A DNA stretch of 64,000 bases from Altererythrobacter sp. XM-24bin4 (GCA_003149575.1 QCWG01000001.1:835183-899182), one strand, 5' to 3'. Numbered from the stretch's first letter, positions 25,978 to 35,065 are shown. Notes: generated by a model not told the origin, from the sequence alone. Numbers and translations: made by a program.

Positions 25978-26625
25978 TCATTCCGCGGCCTCGGTAGCAT
26001 CAGCAAATGTGTGGAAGGCACGGCGCAAATGGCTGCCCATCACCGCACGCGCCCAGCTGGCATCGGCGGCGCGAAAGGCCGAGATGAGCTCGTCGTGGTC
26101 GCGCGCCGACTGCTGCAGATCATTGATCGAGTAATTGCGCGCAGTTCGCAGCACCACGGGCGTTTCGACCAGCATCGCCAGAACCTGTTTCAGGCGCGGT
26201 GACTGCGCCGCATCGGTGATGATCTCGTGAAAAATGCGGTTCGCATTGAGGAAGCTTGCGACATCAGGTTCTGCCAATTCGACCGCTTCGTGGAGCTCGC
26301 GATTGACTTCCTCCAGATGGTCGATCTGCTCCTGTGTGATGCGCTGTGCGGCGCGCTCGGCAGCATGCCCTTCCAGCATTTGGCGCAGCGTGAACATCTC
26401 GTCGATGTCGTCGCGGCTCCAGTCGGCAACAAAGATGCGTTTTGATTCATTGCGCACCAGCAGCATCTCGCTCTCCAGGCGCCGCACTGCGTCGCGCACC
26501 GGTGTGCGGCTGACACCTGTTATCTCTGCCAGCCTTTCTTCGGTCAGCTGCTCTCCGGGCCAAACTTCGCCGCTCAGCAAATGGCCGCGGATCTTGTCAT
26601 AGGCTGTGTCGGAGGCGCGGCTCAT
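25978..26625 (-). CDS. GntR family regulator with FCD domain
   Basis: The 215-residue protein has an N-terminal winged helix (residues 10-75: GEVWPGEQLTEERLAEITGVSRTPVRDAVRRLE) and a helical FCD ligand domain (about 85-205) with the metal-binding aspartate and histidines. It is set between the hydantoinase operon and the divergent TonB receptor and is flanked by two identical palindromes, so it most likely controls both, probably as a repressor released by a pathway carboxylic acid. The regulator itself would be read through from, or adjacent to, the receptor promoter region. Confidence 0.9.
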   Translation of the reverse strand: MSRASDTAYDKIRGHLLSGEVWPGEQLTEERLAEITGVSRTPVRDAVRRLESEMLLVRNESKRIFVADWSRDDIDEMFTLRQMLEGHAAERAAQRITQEQIDHLEEVNRELHEAVELAEPDVASFLNANRIFHEIITDAAQSPRLKQVLAMLVETPVVLRTARNYSINDLQQSARDHDELISAFRAADASWARAVMGSHLRRAFHTFADATEAAE

Positions 26626-26771
26626 TTGGATGTACTCAGGGTAATCGGATCCAAAACTGTTCTGGCCACGCCATGCTGCGCGCTTTTCTCTGCGGTTCTC
26701 AAGACCAACCCCTCGGAAAGTTTTGACAAGACGTGTTGATTACGTGGCTGTTTTCGCTTGACGTACTTAAA

Positions 26772-26781
26772 TTGTATACAA
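26772..26781. promoter_or_regulatory. GntR-type operator palindrome upstream of the TonB receptor
   Basis: TTGTATACAA within TTAAATTGTATACAATAG, 104-113 bases before the receptor start and about 150 before the GntR start on the other strand. A TTGACG lies 8 bases before it. The core and the leading AAA are shared with the site at 25906. Confidence 0.65.
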
Positions 26782-26884
26782 TAGAGGGTTCGTCAAGAGA
26801 AATAAGTTTATTCTCGGCAGACGTTTTCGTCATTGCCTCCATAACACAGCCGATCTGCATAACGCGGCATAGGGAGTATAGAAG

Positions 26885-29407
26885 ATGAGGAACTTCAAGG
26901 TCACACTCGCATCAGGCATCGCTCTTGGCGCACTGGTCACTGCAAACCCAACCATTGCGCAAGACTTCGGAGATAGCGCGGAAGCAGCCGAGGAAAGCAA
27001 TGCCATCATTGTTACGGCGCGCCGGCAGTCTGAAACGCTGGCTGAAGTTCCGACGGCCATCACAGTTTTTACCGCTGATGCGCTGCAGAAGACGGGGATC
27101 CAGAAGGCGGATGAATTTGTACAGCTAACCCCAGGCGTAACGATTGTGACTGGCACAGCCGAAGCAGGCGATACGCAGATCAACATTCGCGGCATCAACG
27201 GTGCGCGCGATGCGGAAAGTTCTGTTGCGCTGGTGGTGGACGGTATCCTCAAAACCAATACCGCACAGCTTAACCAGGATCAGGGCACGCTACGTCAGAT
27301 CGAAATTCTCAAAGGTCCGCAGGGCGCGCTTTATGGCCGCAATGCTGCAGCCGGTGCGGTTGTCATTCAGACATTGAAGCCTAGCAACCTCATGGAAGGC
27401 GGCGTCCGCGTTAGCGCAGCTGAAGACACTAGCTATTCGGCCAGCGGTTATGTCTCGACACCGCTTGGTGAAGGCGTGGGCCTGGTTGTTTCCGGCAGCT
27501 ACTCTACTACTGACGGTTTCTATCGCGACGATTTCCAAAACGCCAACACCGTGGACTCTCAAGAGATCTGGTCGGTCGACGGACGCCTTGTTGCGGAAAT
27601 CGGCCCTGGAACGGAATTGGACGTAAAGGCGCGCTATTCTGACCTTACCGGCAACGCGATCAATTTTAACGCTGCATTCCACTTGCCCAATTTCGCCGGT
27701 GTGAACCCCGCCTTCTTTGAAGATGTGAACGACCACCCGTTCAACTATTATTCGAATATCGCGTCGTTCAACGAGCAGCAGTCATTCGAAGTGTCGGCCA
27801 AGATCGAGCACGAGTTTGAAAGCGTCACCCTGACCGCCTGGGCGCTTTACAGCGATGTTGATCAGATCCTTGGCGCGGACGGTACATCAGCAGATTTCGC
27901 GCGCTTCATCCCGTTCCCCGCGCCAACGCAGACCGCAGCGGATGTGGCGGGACAGTGTTTTGCCACGACTGCGGCACTTACTGGCTACCCGGTCAATCAG
28001 CCGGGCTTCATCGGGCAGACACCCGTGCCGTTCATTTTCGATCCGGCTGCGGGCTCAACCTTCGGCCCGTATAGCCCGACGACATGCGACGGCACGCAGT
28101 TGCAGCTACGCGAGCAGACCGATGTCAGCGCGGAAATCCGCCTGGCATCGAACGATATCGGTCCGCTGCAGTGGCAGGTCGGCGCTTATTATCTCAACAT
28201 CAGCCGTGAGACCGGCGTCAGCCTGGGCGCGGATCTGGGCAATGGGATCAGCCGTGATTTGTACAATGCACCGGGTACCGGAAACCCGACCACCCAGCTG
28301 TTCAATGATGATTTCTCAACTGATGTCTACGCACTGTTTGCTGCGGTTGATTATGAAGTAAGCGACCGGTTCGAAATCGGATTTGCTGGCCGTTATGACA
28401 TCGAAGACCGCCGGGTCGACAATCTTGTTCCGACGATCGATGATCCGATCACCGGCGGACCGATCAATCCGGGGCAAGCCTTTGGCCCGATCCCTGACCA
28501 GTCGCGCAAGTTCAAACAATTTCAGCCCAAGATCTCGCTGCGCTATGCCTTGAGCGACGATATCAATGCATATGCTAACTGGGGTGTAGGCTTTAAGTCA
28601 GGCGGTTTCAACAACCAGGGTTCGGCCGCGATTGTCGACCAGGCGTTCAACCAGTTCATCGGCACCGATGTACTGATCGAAGATATCTTCCGCAAGGAAA
28701 CCTCCAGCGCATTCGAGCTTGGTGTAAAGGGCAATGTTGCCGATGGCCGCATCACCTTTGACCTCGCGGGGTATCATACCACGGTCGATGACATGCAGTT
28801 CTTTGAATTCTTCGTGGGCGGGTTCGGCTTGCTGCGCGTGGTGTCGAACATCGATGAGGTCGAGATCTACGGCGCGGAAGCAAACCTCACTTTCGAGATT
28901 ATCGATGGCTGGGATTTGTTCGGTTCGGTCAATGTGACAGAGAGCGAGATCAAGGAAAACGCCTCGCGCCCTGTTACGGTTGGCAATAAGTCGCCCTATA
29001 CCGCTGATTACACCATTAACCTCGGTACGCAGGTCGATAAGCCGCTGAATAACAGCCTCGATCTGGTCATGCGCGCAGACTATCGCATCACTGGCCCGAC
29101 CTGGTTCCACACTGTGCAGGAAAACACATCGCCAACATTGTTCAGCGGACTTTTGCCTATCTCCGCGCTCGCGCTGCCGGCTTTCGTCGGTGACGCGGAT
29201 TACTCCATCACAGAGCGGGAAGCATTTGGGGTGCTTGATCTCCGGTTCGGTTTGGAAGGCGAGAATTGGAACATCACCGCATTTGCCGACAATTTGCTCA
29301 ACCGCGAATATCTCAACGAAGTTATTCCGGCGATCGAATTTGGCGGATCGTTCAATTCGCCCGGCGGCCTGCGCCGGTTCGGAGTTGAGGTGGGATACGA
29401 ATTCTGA
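26885..29407 (+). CDS. TonB-dependent outer-membrane receptor
   Basis: The 840-residue protein has a signal peptide (about 1-25, ending NPTIAQ), a plug domain from about 40 to 155 (AIIVTARRQSETLAEVPTAI, then INIRGING, LRQIEILKGPQGALYGRNAAAGAV) and a 22-strand barrel ending in aromatic F (EVGYEF). This is the style of sphingomonad receptors for catabolic substrates rather than siderophores. It is divergent from the GntR gene and preceded by its palindrome, so it probably brings the substrate of the hydantoinase operon across the outer membrane. TonB/ExbBD energise it. Confidence 0.92.
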   Translation: MRNFKVTLASGIALGALVTANPTIAQDFGDSAEAAEESNAIIVTARRQSETLAEVPTAITVFTADALQKTGIQKADEFVQLTPGVTIVTGTAEAGDTQINIRGINGARDAESSVALVVDGILKTNTAQLNQDQGTLRQIEILKGPQGALYGRNAAAGAVVIQTLKPSNLMEGGVRVSAAEDTSYSASGYVSTPLGEGVGLVVSGSYSTTDGFYRDDFQNANTVDSQEIWSVDGRLVAEIGPGTELDVKARYSDLTGNAINFNAAFHLPNFAGVNPAFFEDVNDHPFNYYSNIASFNEQQSFEVSAKIEHEFESVTLTAWALYSDVDQILGADGTSADFARFIPFPAPTQTAADVAGQCFATTAALTGYPVNQPGFIGQTPVPFIFDPAAGSTFGPYSPTTCDGTQLQLREQTDVSAEIRLASNDIGPLQWQVGAYYLNISRETGVSLGADLGNGISRDLYNAPGTGNPTTQLFNDDFSTDVYALFAAVDYEVSDRFEIGFAGRYDIEDRRVDNLVPTIDDPITGGPINPGQAFGPIPDQSRKFKQFQPKISLRYALSDDINAYANWGVGFKSGGFNNQGSAAIVDQAFNQFIGTDVLIEDIFRKETSSAFELGVKGNVADGRITFDLAGYHTTVDDMQFFEFFVGGFGLLRVVSNIDEVEIYGAEANLTFEIIDGWDLFGSVNVTESEIKENASRPVTVGNKSPYTADYTINLGTQVDKPLNNSLDLVMRADYRITGPTWFHTVQENTSPTLFSGLLPISALALPAFVGDADYSITEREAFGVLDLRFGLEGENWNITAFADNLLNREYLNEVIPAIEFGGSFNSPGGLRRFGVEVGYEF

Positions 29408-29597
29408 TTGGCCCAGCTTGAGATCGGGGGTGCGCCAGCGTGCCTCTATGGCCGCCACGCCATATTGAGGTTCTATGCCGGATCAATCCAGGCGAGCACC
29501 GAGCCTGTGCCTATTAGTGAAGGCGGCTATCACTGTGCGCGGATAATTTTCGCCACAATGGTGGCTATCGCCCTATTCATCGTTCGAGAGGAATGGG

Positions 29598-29673
29598 TGG
29601 TGAGCCGTGCTGGGGTCGAACCAGCGACCTACTGATTAAAAGTCAGTTGCTCTACCGACTGAGCTAACGGCCC
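29598..29673 (-). tRNA. tRNA-Lys (anticodon TTT)
   Basis: On the minus strand a 76-base cloverleaf begins GGGCCGT and ends ACGGCTC-A-CCA with the CCA encoded. The D arm AGCTCAGTCGGTAGAGC, anticodon arm CTGAC-TTTTAA-TCAG with TTT, and T arm CTGGTTCGACCCCAG are all visible. The 193 bases between it and the TonB receptor hold nothing else I recognise. Confidence 0.97.
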
Positions 29674-29715
29674 ACCTGATGCGCAACACCGTTCGGTAGC
29701 GTTGCACGAGGCGCG

Positions 29716-30219
29716 TCACCTAGGGGCAGGGCGCGGCTTGGTCAAGCGTGCATATAGCTGTGCGAGCGACAAATTTGTGATCGGGTCGCGCCAATCGTCC
29801 GCAATGGCGCTTGCTGGTCGCAAAACGAAGTCGCGGTTTCGGAATTCGGGATGCGGAATGATCAGCGAGTGACTCTCCCAGATGCCGCCCTCCCAAAGCA
29901 CAATATCCAGGTCGAGCACACGCGCACGCCAACGCTGACCATGCGATTTGCGGCCAAAGATTTGCTCTGTGGCCTTCAGCAATTGCAGCAGCTCTTCGGG
30001 CTCGCGGTGTGTCTCGATAACAGCTGCGCCATTGGCGAATTTGCGCTGTGAAGGTCCAATGGGCTCAGTTGCAATGATGGGTGCAACCGCGTGGAATAGC
30101 AGTCCGAGGTCTTCCAAGACTTCGATCGCATTTTCCAGAACCCGTTTTGGCGCACCGTCGGAGACAGTCCGGACATTGGAACCAAGTGCGATCAGATAGA
30201 GGTGAGAGGGCTTCGCCAT
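29716..30219 (-). CDS. folK: 2-amino-4-hydroxy-6-hydroxymethyldihydropteridine diphosphokinase
   Basis: The 167-residue HPPK transfers pyrophosphate from ATP to the pterin in folate synthesis. The family pattern is complete: YLIALGSN start, ATEPIGPSQRKFANGA, the signature RVLDLDIVLW with both magnesium-binding aspartates, and HPEFRNRDFVLRP. The minus-strand frame stays open for 300 codons upstream across the M20 peptidase gene, but this is chance; the ATG at 30219 gives the proper N-terminus. Confidence 0.95.
   Translation of the reverse strand: MAKPSHLYLIALGSNVRTVSDGAPKRVLENAIEVLEDLGLLFHAVAPIIATEPIGPSQRKFANGAAVIETHREPEELLQLLKATEQIFGRKSHGQRWRARVLDLDIVLWEGGIWESHSLIIPHPEFRNRDFVLRPASAIADDWRDPITNLSLAQLYARLTKPRPAPR
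29717..29745 (-). promoter_or_regulatory. Putative tRNA-Lys promoter inside folK
   Basis: On the minus strand TTGACC (29745-29740), 17 bases, TAGGTG (29722-29717). It lies in the last codons of folK and about 45 bases before the mature tRNA. The -35 box is the same as in front of rpmJ. Confidence 0.4.
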
Positions 30220-30321
30220 ACCGTGTTGTAGCTTGCACGCCGAACGATGCAAACAATCCAAATCGACTTTGCTCGATAGCGCTGTTACGCAAAGGGAAGG
30301 GATATCGGTCAGGGGGGATAA

Positions 30322-31752
30322 ATGAAGGCAATGTATTCGACTGGAGCGGCTCTGCTGCTCGCATCTGCTGCGGCGCAGCCTGTGCAAGCACACGATGGCC
30401 ATGTTCAGGATCTGACGACCGAGCAACAGATTGCGATCAATATCTACCAAGACATTATCGCATTCCGCACGGCGCGTGGTCACCAACAGGTACCAGCCAT
30501 GGTCAGCTATCTGACTGCGTGGCTTAAAGGAGAAGGCTTTGCCGATGAAGATGTAATGGTCACCAACTATGATAGCGATGGCGAGCCGACGCAGGGCTTG
30601 GTCGTGCGCTATCGCGGTGACGGGTCGTCCGGCAAGAAACCGCTCGTTTTGCTGGCGCATATGGATGTGGTCGATGCGCTGCCAGAGGATTGGGAGCGCC
30701 CACCGTTCAAGCTGATCATTGAAGATGACTATTTCTTTGGGCGCAGCACGCTGGACAACAAATATGGCGTGATGAACCTGACGCAGACTTTCTTGCGGCT
30801 GAAGCGCGAAGGCTGGACGCCAAATCGCGATCTTTACCTCGTGTTCTCCGGAGACGAAGAAACAGGGATGATCTCTACCCGTGCGCAGGCGAAATGGGTG
30901 GCAGAAAATGTCGATCCGGAGTTTGTGCTGAATAGCGACGCTGGCGGACTGGCGCTGGCTGACGAGTACACGCCGATGGCTATGCGCGTGCAGGCCGCGG
31001 AGAAGACGTTTGCCACATGGGAGCTGACTATCACTAATCCGGGCGGACACTCGTCGCGCCCCCGCAGCGACAATTCGATCTATGAACTGGCTGATGCGTT
31101 GACACGGGTCCGCGACCATAAATTCCCGGTTCGCGCAACCGCACTAACCCGCAGCTATTTTGCAGCCTTGGGGCAAAGCGTGCCGGGTGATCTGGGCGCA
31201 GCGATGCGTACTTTCGCTGACGACCCTGAAAATTCAGAGGCTATTGCCATGCTGCAATCCAATCCGGAGACTGTAGGCACGCTCGGAACGACTTGCATTG
31301 CGACTATGCTTCGCGCCGGACATGCCGAAAACGCCTTGCCGCAAAGCGCGACCGCGACCGTGAATTGCCGCATTTTCCCGGGCGTTGGTGCGGCTGCAAC
31401 CGAAGCGAAGCTGAAAGAAGTCGTCGGTAATGACAATGTCGCCTTCAACCTGATCACGGATGTGACGGAAAGCCCCGAATCGCAATTGCGCGACGATGTG
31501 CGCGCGGCATTGGCGACCAGCCTGTTGGCTCGCTTCGGCAAGGAGATTCCGATCATTCCCTACATGGAATCCGGCGGGACTGATGGCATGCACTATCGCA
31601 CGCTTGGGTATGACACTGTGGCCATCAGCGGTGCGGGCTCACGTCCGCAGGATATGTTTGCCCACGGCTTGAACGAGCGGATGTATGTGGACGCGTTCCT
31701 CAACGGCCTCGACCATTGGGTGATCATGTTGAAAGAACTCGCCGGAGACTGA
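30322..31752 (+). CDS. Secreted M20 family metallopeptidase
   Basis: The 476-residue protein has a signal peptide (about 1-23, PVQA-H) followed by an M20 di-zinc peptidase. H113 and D115 in LLAHMDVVDA are the first metal ligands with the catalytic aspartate, and E179-E180 in GDEETG include the catalytic base. A dimerisation lid domain lies in the middle (NPGGHSSRP), and the last ligand is in FAHGLNERM. It would cleave dipeptides or acyl amino acids in the periplasm. It converges with the aguB-like gene eight bases later. Confidence 0.9.
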   Translation: MKAMYSTGAALLLASAAAQPVQAHDGHVQDLTTEQQIAINIYQDIIAFRTARGHQQVPAMVSYLTAWLKGEGFADEDVMVTNYDSDGEPTQGLVVRYRGDGSSGKKPLVLLAHMDVVDALPEDWERPPFKLIIEDDYFFGRSTLDNKYGVMNLTQTFLRLKREGWTPNRDLYLVFSGDEETGMISTRAQAKWVAENVDPEFVLNSDAGGLALADEYTPMAMRVQAAEKTFATWELTITNPGGHSSRPRSDNSIYELADALTRVRDHKFPVRATALTRSYFAALGQSVPGDLGAAMRTFADDPENSEAIAMLQSNPETVGTLGTTCIATMLRAGHAENALPQSATATVNCRIFPGVGAAATEAKLKEVVGNDNVAFNLITDVTESPESQLRDDVRAALATSLLARFGKEIPIIPYMESGGTDGMHYRTLGYDTVAISGAGSRPQDMFAHGLNERMYVDAFLNGLDHWVIMLKELAGD

Positions 31753-31760
31753 ACCCGGGG

Positions 31761-32612
31761 TCAGATGTCTTCGCTGATCCGGCCGTAGAGCTGAGGACGG
31801 CGATCGCGGAAAAAGCCCATGCCGGCGCGGTGCGTTGCAGCTTGATCAAGGTCTAGCGTTGCGACGAGTACGCCTGATTCCTCCGCGCCAAATTCGCACA
31901 CCTTATCGCCCCATTCATTCGTGATGAAGCTGTGCCCATAGAAGGCTTGACCCTGCTCTACGCCAATCCGGTTGGCGGCGATCACCGGCATGCAGTTGGA
32001 CACCGAATGCCCCTGCATCGCGCGCTGCCACATACGGCTGGTATCAAGATCGGCGTCATACGGCTCTGACCCGATCGCGGTGGGGTAGAACAGCAATTCT
32101 GCGCCTTTGAGAGCCATTACCCGCGCGCATTCGGGGTACCATTGATCCCAGCATATGCCGACGCCGATCTGCGCACCGCACACGTCCCACACCTTGAATC
32201 CGTCATTACCCGGACGGAAGTAGAATTTCTCTTCATAGCCTGGCCCGTCAGGGATGTGGCTCTTGCGGTAAGTGCCCATCACGTCGCCGTCCGGGCCGAT
32301 CATCGCGAGCGTGTTGTAATAGTGATGGCCGTCACGCTCAAAGAAACTGGTCGGGATCGCTACCTTCAGCTTCGCGGCAAGCTTGCGCATGGCAATGACC
32401 GACGGATGCTCGAGCGTTGGCCGCGCGAGCGCGAACAGCGCTTCGTCTTCGGTTTTGCAGAAATAAGGGCCCGAAAACAGCTCAGGCGGCAGAATGATTT
32501 GCGCTCCGCGCGCGGCGGCTTGCTCCACCAGCTCGCTGACAGCGGCGATGTTTTCCTGTTCGTCCTCGCTGCCCAGCGAGAGTTGAAGGGCGGCAACCGT
32601 GATTTCTCTCAT
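31761..32612 (-). CDS. aguB: N-carbamoylputrescine amidase-like nitrilase family enzyme
   Basis: The 283-residue nitrilase-superfamily enzyme has the triad E44 (LPPELF), K117 (TYRKSHIPDGPGY) and C154 (GICWDQWYPE). The sequence around SHIPDGPGYEEKFYF and GSEP is that of N-carbamoylputrescine amidase, which yields putrescine, ammonia and CO2 in arginine/agmatine-derived polyamine synthesis. Agmatine deiminase, its usual partner, is not next to it; the neighbours are an M20 peptidase and a methyltransferase-like protein. Length is normal. Confidence 0.9.
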   Translation of the reverse strand: MREITVAALQLSLGSEDEQENIAAVSELVEQAAARGAQIILPPELFSGPYFCKTEDEALFALARPTLEHPSVIAMRKLAAKLKVAIPTSFFERDGHHYYNTLAMIGPDGDVMGTYRKSHIPDGPGYEEKFYFRPGNDGFKVWDVCGAQIGVGICWDQWYPECARVMALKGAELLFYPTAIGSEPYDADLDTSRMWQRAMQGHSVSNCMPVIAANRIGVEQGQAFYGHSFITNEWGDKVCEFGAEESGVLVATLDLDQAATHRAGMGFFRDRRPQLYGRISEDI

Positions 32613-32660
32613 ATGCCGCCCTTTAGGCTCAGTCTGGCTTCTTGAACAGCCTAGAGGACG

Positions 32661-33545
32661 TCAGTCCGCCTTCCTGAACAACAGCGTCATACGATCGCTT
32701 TCGCCGAGGTCCTTCAGTTCCTCGCGCTTTGTCGCCCACACCGGAGGCATTTCCCATACGCCGCGTTCATGATCGGCAGTATCCTTTGGATTGGCATTCA
32801 CCTCACTTTTGCCCACCAGCTCGAAGCCATGAACCTGCATGAATGCAATCACATCGGCTTGGCGCAAGTAGCCGCGCGAACCGTTGGCATAGGCAAAGAG
32901 AGCGTCCGGCTTGGCGCGGTGCTGTACAATGCCGAGCATGCCATCTTCTTTCAGCAAGACGCGCATCGCTCTGACTTCGCTGTCCGCAATCCCGTCACGG
33001 ATACGTCCGTGCAGACCGCGGATCACGAGAATGCGATCGAGCGTGCCAACTTGGTCTTCAGAGATCGCATCAAGCGTCAGACCGCTGAATCGATCAGCGG
33101 AGAGTCCGGTCCAACCTTCAACCTGTGTAGGGAATGCTGCAGCAGCGTCGCGAATGCTCTGCTGCCTTTCCGGCGTGTTCGCAGCGAGCGTAGCGTTTGG
33201 GAATATTCCAACCAACTGGCCTTCCCCGCCCAGGTAATGGCCCAGCACGCGCGAGTACCAGCCGCCGCCGGGTGAATATTCACCCACCTTCATATGCGGC
33301 GCGACATGGAAAAAGGCGAGCGTTTCAGCGGGATGGCGGTACTGGTCGCGAGCCTTGTCTTCGGCGCGGGTCGGATGGTTGAGTGCGCTCGACAGCGCTT
33401 CACCGTGATGCTGCATGAACATCGCTTCACCGTGTCCGGCGTGATCGCCGTGATGAGGGTGGTTACCATCCTCGTGATGGCCCGCATTCGCGGCACCTGC
33501 TAGCGCAAGCGCGGGCAGCGCCGCCGCCAGAATCATTTTCTTCAT
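32661..33545 (-). CDS. Secreted methyltransferase-like protein with His-rich N-terminus
   Basis: The 294-residue protein has a signal peptide (1-21, AGAANA) and then a segment with more than ten histidines in about 35 residues (HHEDGNHPHHGDHAGHGEA). The remainder resembles class I SAM-dependent methyltransferases: MKVGEYSPGGGWYSRVLGHYL as the SAM loop and a LDRILVIRGLHG strand. Similar exported proteins are annotated as predicted methyltransferases in alphaproteobacteria, though SAM is not expected in the periplasm. The His-rich part suggests metal binding. Real function unknown. Confidence 0.75.
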   Translation of the reverse strand: MKKMILAAALPALALAGAANAGHHEDGNHPHHGDHAGHGEAMFMQHHGEALSSALNHPTRAEDKARDQYRHPAETLAFFHVAPHMKVGEYSPGGGWYSRVLGHYLGGEGQLVGIFPNATLAANTPERQQSIRDAAAAFPTQVEGWTGLSADRFSGLTLDAISEDQVGTLDRILVIRGLHGRIRDGIADSEVRAMRVLLKEDGMLGIVQHRAKPDALFAYANGSRGYLRQADVIAFMQVHGFELVGKSEVNANPKDTADHERGVWEMPPVWATKREELKDLGESDRMTLLFRKAD

Positions 33546-33651
33546 TCAGTCAGTCCTTTTCCGGAAATCGTCTGCAAAATCGGTGAAACACAAGCGAAAC
33601 GATGACATTGTCCATGCGGTTCCCTATTTCTCCGAAGCAAAGGAGATTTCA

Positions 33652-34188
33652 ATGAGCAAGATGCGACAGGCAATCGTAGCGGGCGGATGTTTCTGGTGTA
33701 CGGAAGCGGTGTTTCGAGACGTTGTGGGCGTAAGCGAAGTCGAAAGCGGCTACATCGGTGGCACCAATGCCAATCCTACTTACAAAGAAGTCTGCTCCGG
33801 TCAGACCGGCCATGCAGAGGCGATCCGTGTGACCTTTGATCCCGATGTAATCTCCATGGAAGAGATTCTCGATGTATTCATGGGCACACATGATCCGACC
33901 CAGCTCAATCGTCAGGGCAACGACATTGGCACGCAGTATCGCAGCGCGATTTTTGTTTCTGATGATCTTGACCAAGCTTCCGCCGAAGCCGCGATTGCGC
34001 GTTGGAACGCGGACAATGCTGGTGAAGCTGTCACAACTGTTGAAGGCCCTGCGACATGGTATCCAGCCGAGGACTATCATCAGGAATATTGGGAAGGCGA
34101 AGGCCAACGCAATCCCTATTGCCTTGCTGTGATACCGCCCAAGCTGCAGAAGCTGAGAAAGAGCTTTGCCGCCAAGGTCAAAGTGTAG
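33652..34188 (+). CDS. msrA: Peptide-methionine (S)-S-oxide reductase
   Basis: The 178-residue enzyme repairs oxidised methionine in proteins. The active-site GGCFWC holds the catalytic C13, followed by TEAVF; GYIGG, GHAEAIRVTFDP, HDPTQLNRQGNDIGTQYRS and YHQEYW are all family hallmarks. The open frame runs 23 codons higher, but AAGGAG at 33640-33645 and the family N-terminus fix the ATG at 33652. Resolving cysteines near the C-terminus are sparse (one C in NPYCLAV), suggesting a two-cysteine mechanism. Confidence 0.95.
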   Translation: MSKMRQAIVAGGCFWCTEAVFRDVVGVSEVESGYIGGTNANPTYKEVCSGQTGHAEAIRVTFDPDVISMEEILDVFMGTHDPTQLNRQGNDIGTQYRSAIFVSDDLDQASAEAAIARWNADNAGEAVTTVEGPATWYPAEDYHQEYWEGEGQRNPYCLAVIPPKLQKLRKSFAAKVKV

Positions 34189-34200
34189 CGCAGATGCTCC

Positions 34201-35034
34201 ATGCCCGCACCTGAAGGGATTACCTATACCAGCGATCACGAGGTCAGCGAGGATGGATCGGTCACGTTCAAGTGCTCCACCGATCCAGATGCTTGGCGCT
34301 GGGTGAAGCTGCCACCAAGTCACCCGATTGTCATCCAGACGTTCAATTACTTCATCAGTGTTGAATGCTCGGCGGCGCGCGGCACGCTCGATCCGTCCAA
34401 ATGGAGTGCGCTCACCTGGATGAGCTGGGAGATCGGTGAGGCAGGCGCTGGCATTCCCGTGCGCGGGACCATGGGCAATCGCGCGGACGGCGAAAAGATC
34501 GGCTTCGGCATTGAATTGTTCGATGCGGAGGACCGACTGGTCTATCGTACTGGCGGCAAGGGCGTTGTCTTTCACACCCGCAATTTCGAAGGCTGGCGCA
34601 GCAAGGCCAAAAAGGAACTCGACGCTGACAAAAAGCCGCCGCCATTTGCATTCGCCCCGCGCGAGGCGGTGGGCGCTTTGGATTGCGAGCATACGCTGAT
34701 TGCTCCGCTGGATGACGGTGCAACAGAGACAGAGGCTTTGATCACGAATGCAAACGGCATGCCGCCGGGCAGCCGTTTTCTCGATGGATCAGGCGATCAC
34801 GTTAACGCGGTCCATCTGGCGGAGGTCGGGCGGCAGTTTTGCGCGCTCCTTTTGGGGCAGCCCGATGTCCAGTTGTCAGGCGGAGAGATCAGCTTCACCC
34901 GCTATGTCGAAATGAATGTTCCGTTCTCGATTGCGCTGACGAACCGCGCCGAAGGCGCAATCGAGATGATGATCGAACAGGCTGGCAAACCATGCACTTC
35001 GCTCATCTATAGACTGGCTGAAGATCGCGCTTGA
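34201..35034 (+). CDS. Unrecognised 277-residue protein, possibly hotdog-fold
   Basis: I do not recognise this family with confidence. It has no signal peptide or membrane segment. The stretches GAGIPVRGTMGNRADGEKIG and RFLDGSGDHVNAVHLAEVG, and a VPFSIALTNRAEGAIEMMIEQ strand pair near the C-terminus, are reminiscent of two hotdog domains as in thioesterases or dehydratases, but no catalytic motif stands out. It begins 12 bases after msrA and is followed after 31 bases by the Gfo/Idh/MocA gene, so it is probably co-transcribed with the oxidoreductase cassette. Confidence 0.6.
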   Translation: MPAPEGITYTSDHEVSEDGSVTFKCSTDPDAWRWVKLPPSHPIVIQTFNYFISVECSAARGTLDPSKWSALTWMSWEIGEAGAGIPVRGTMGNRADGEKIGFGIELFDAEDRLVYRTGGKGVVFHTRNFEGWRSKAKKELDADKKPPPFAFAPREAVGALDCEHTLIAPLDDGATETEALITNANGMPPGSRFLDGSGDHVNAVHLAEVGRQFCALLLGQPDVQLSGGEISFTRYVEMNVPFSIALTNRAEGAIEMMIEQAGKPCTSLIYRLAEDRA

Positions 35035-35065
35035 AAGCGCCGCCGCTTCGCCGCATGGCGAGTGC

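Noticed and set aside
29598..29673. tRNA-Lys as an attachment site of a genomic island
   Set aside because: No integrase is adjacent and no repeat of the tRNA 3' end was noticed in the surroundings.
29716..31119. A 467-codon minus-strand frame that would make folK a fusion protein
   Set aside because: The upstream 300 codons lie antisense to the well-supported M20 peptidase gene and have no recognisable domain; folK starts normally at 30219.
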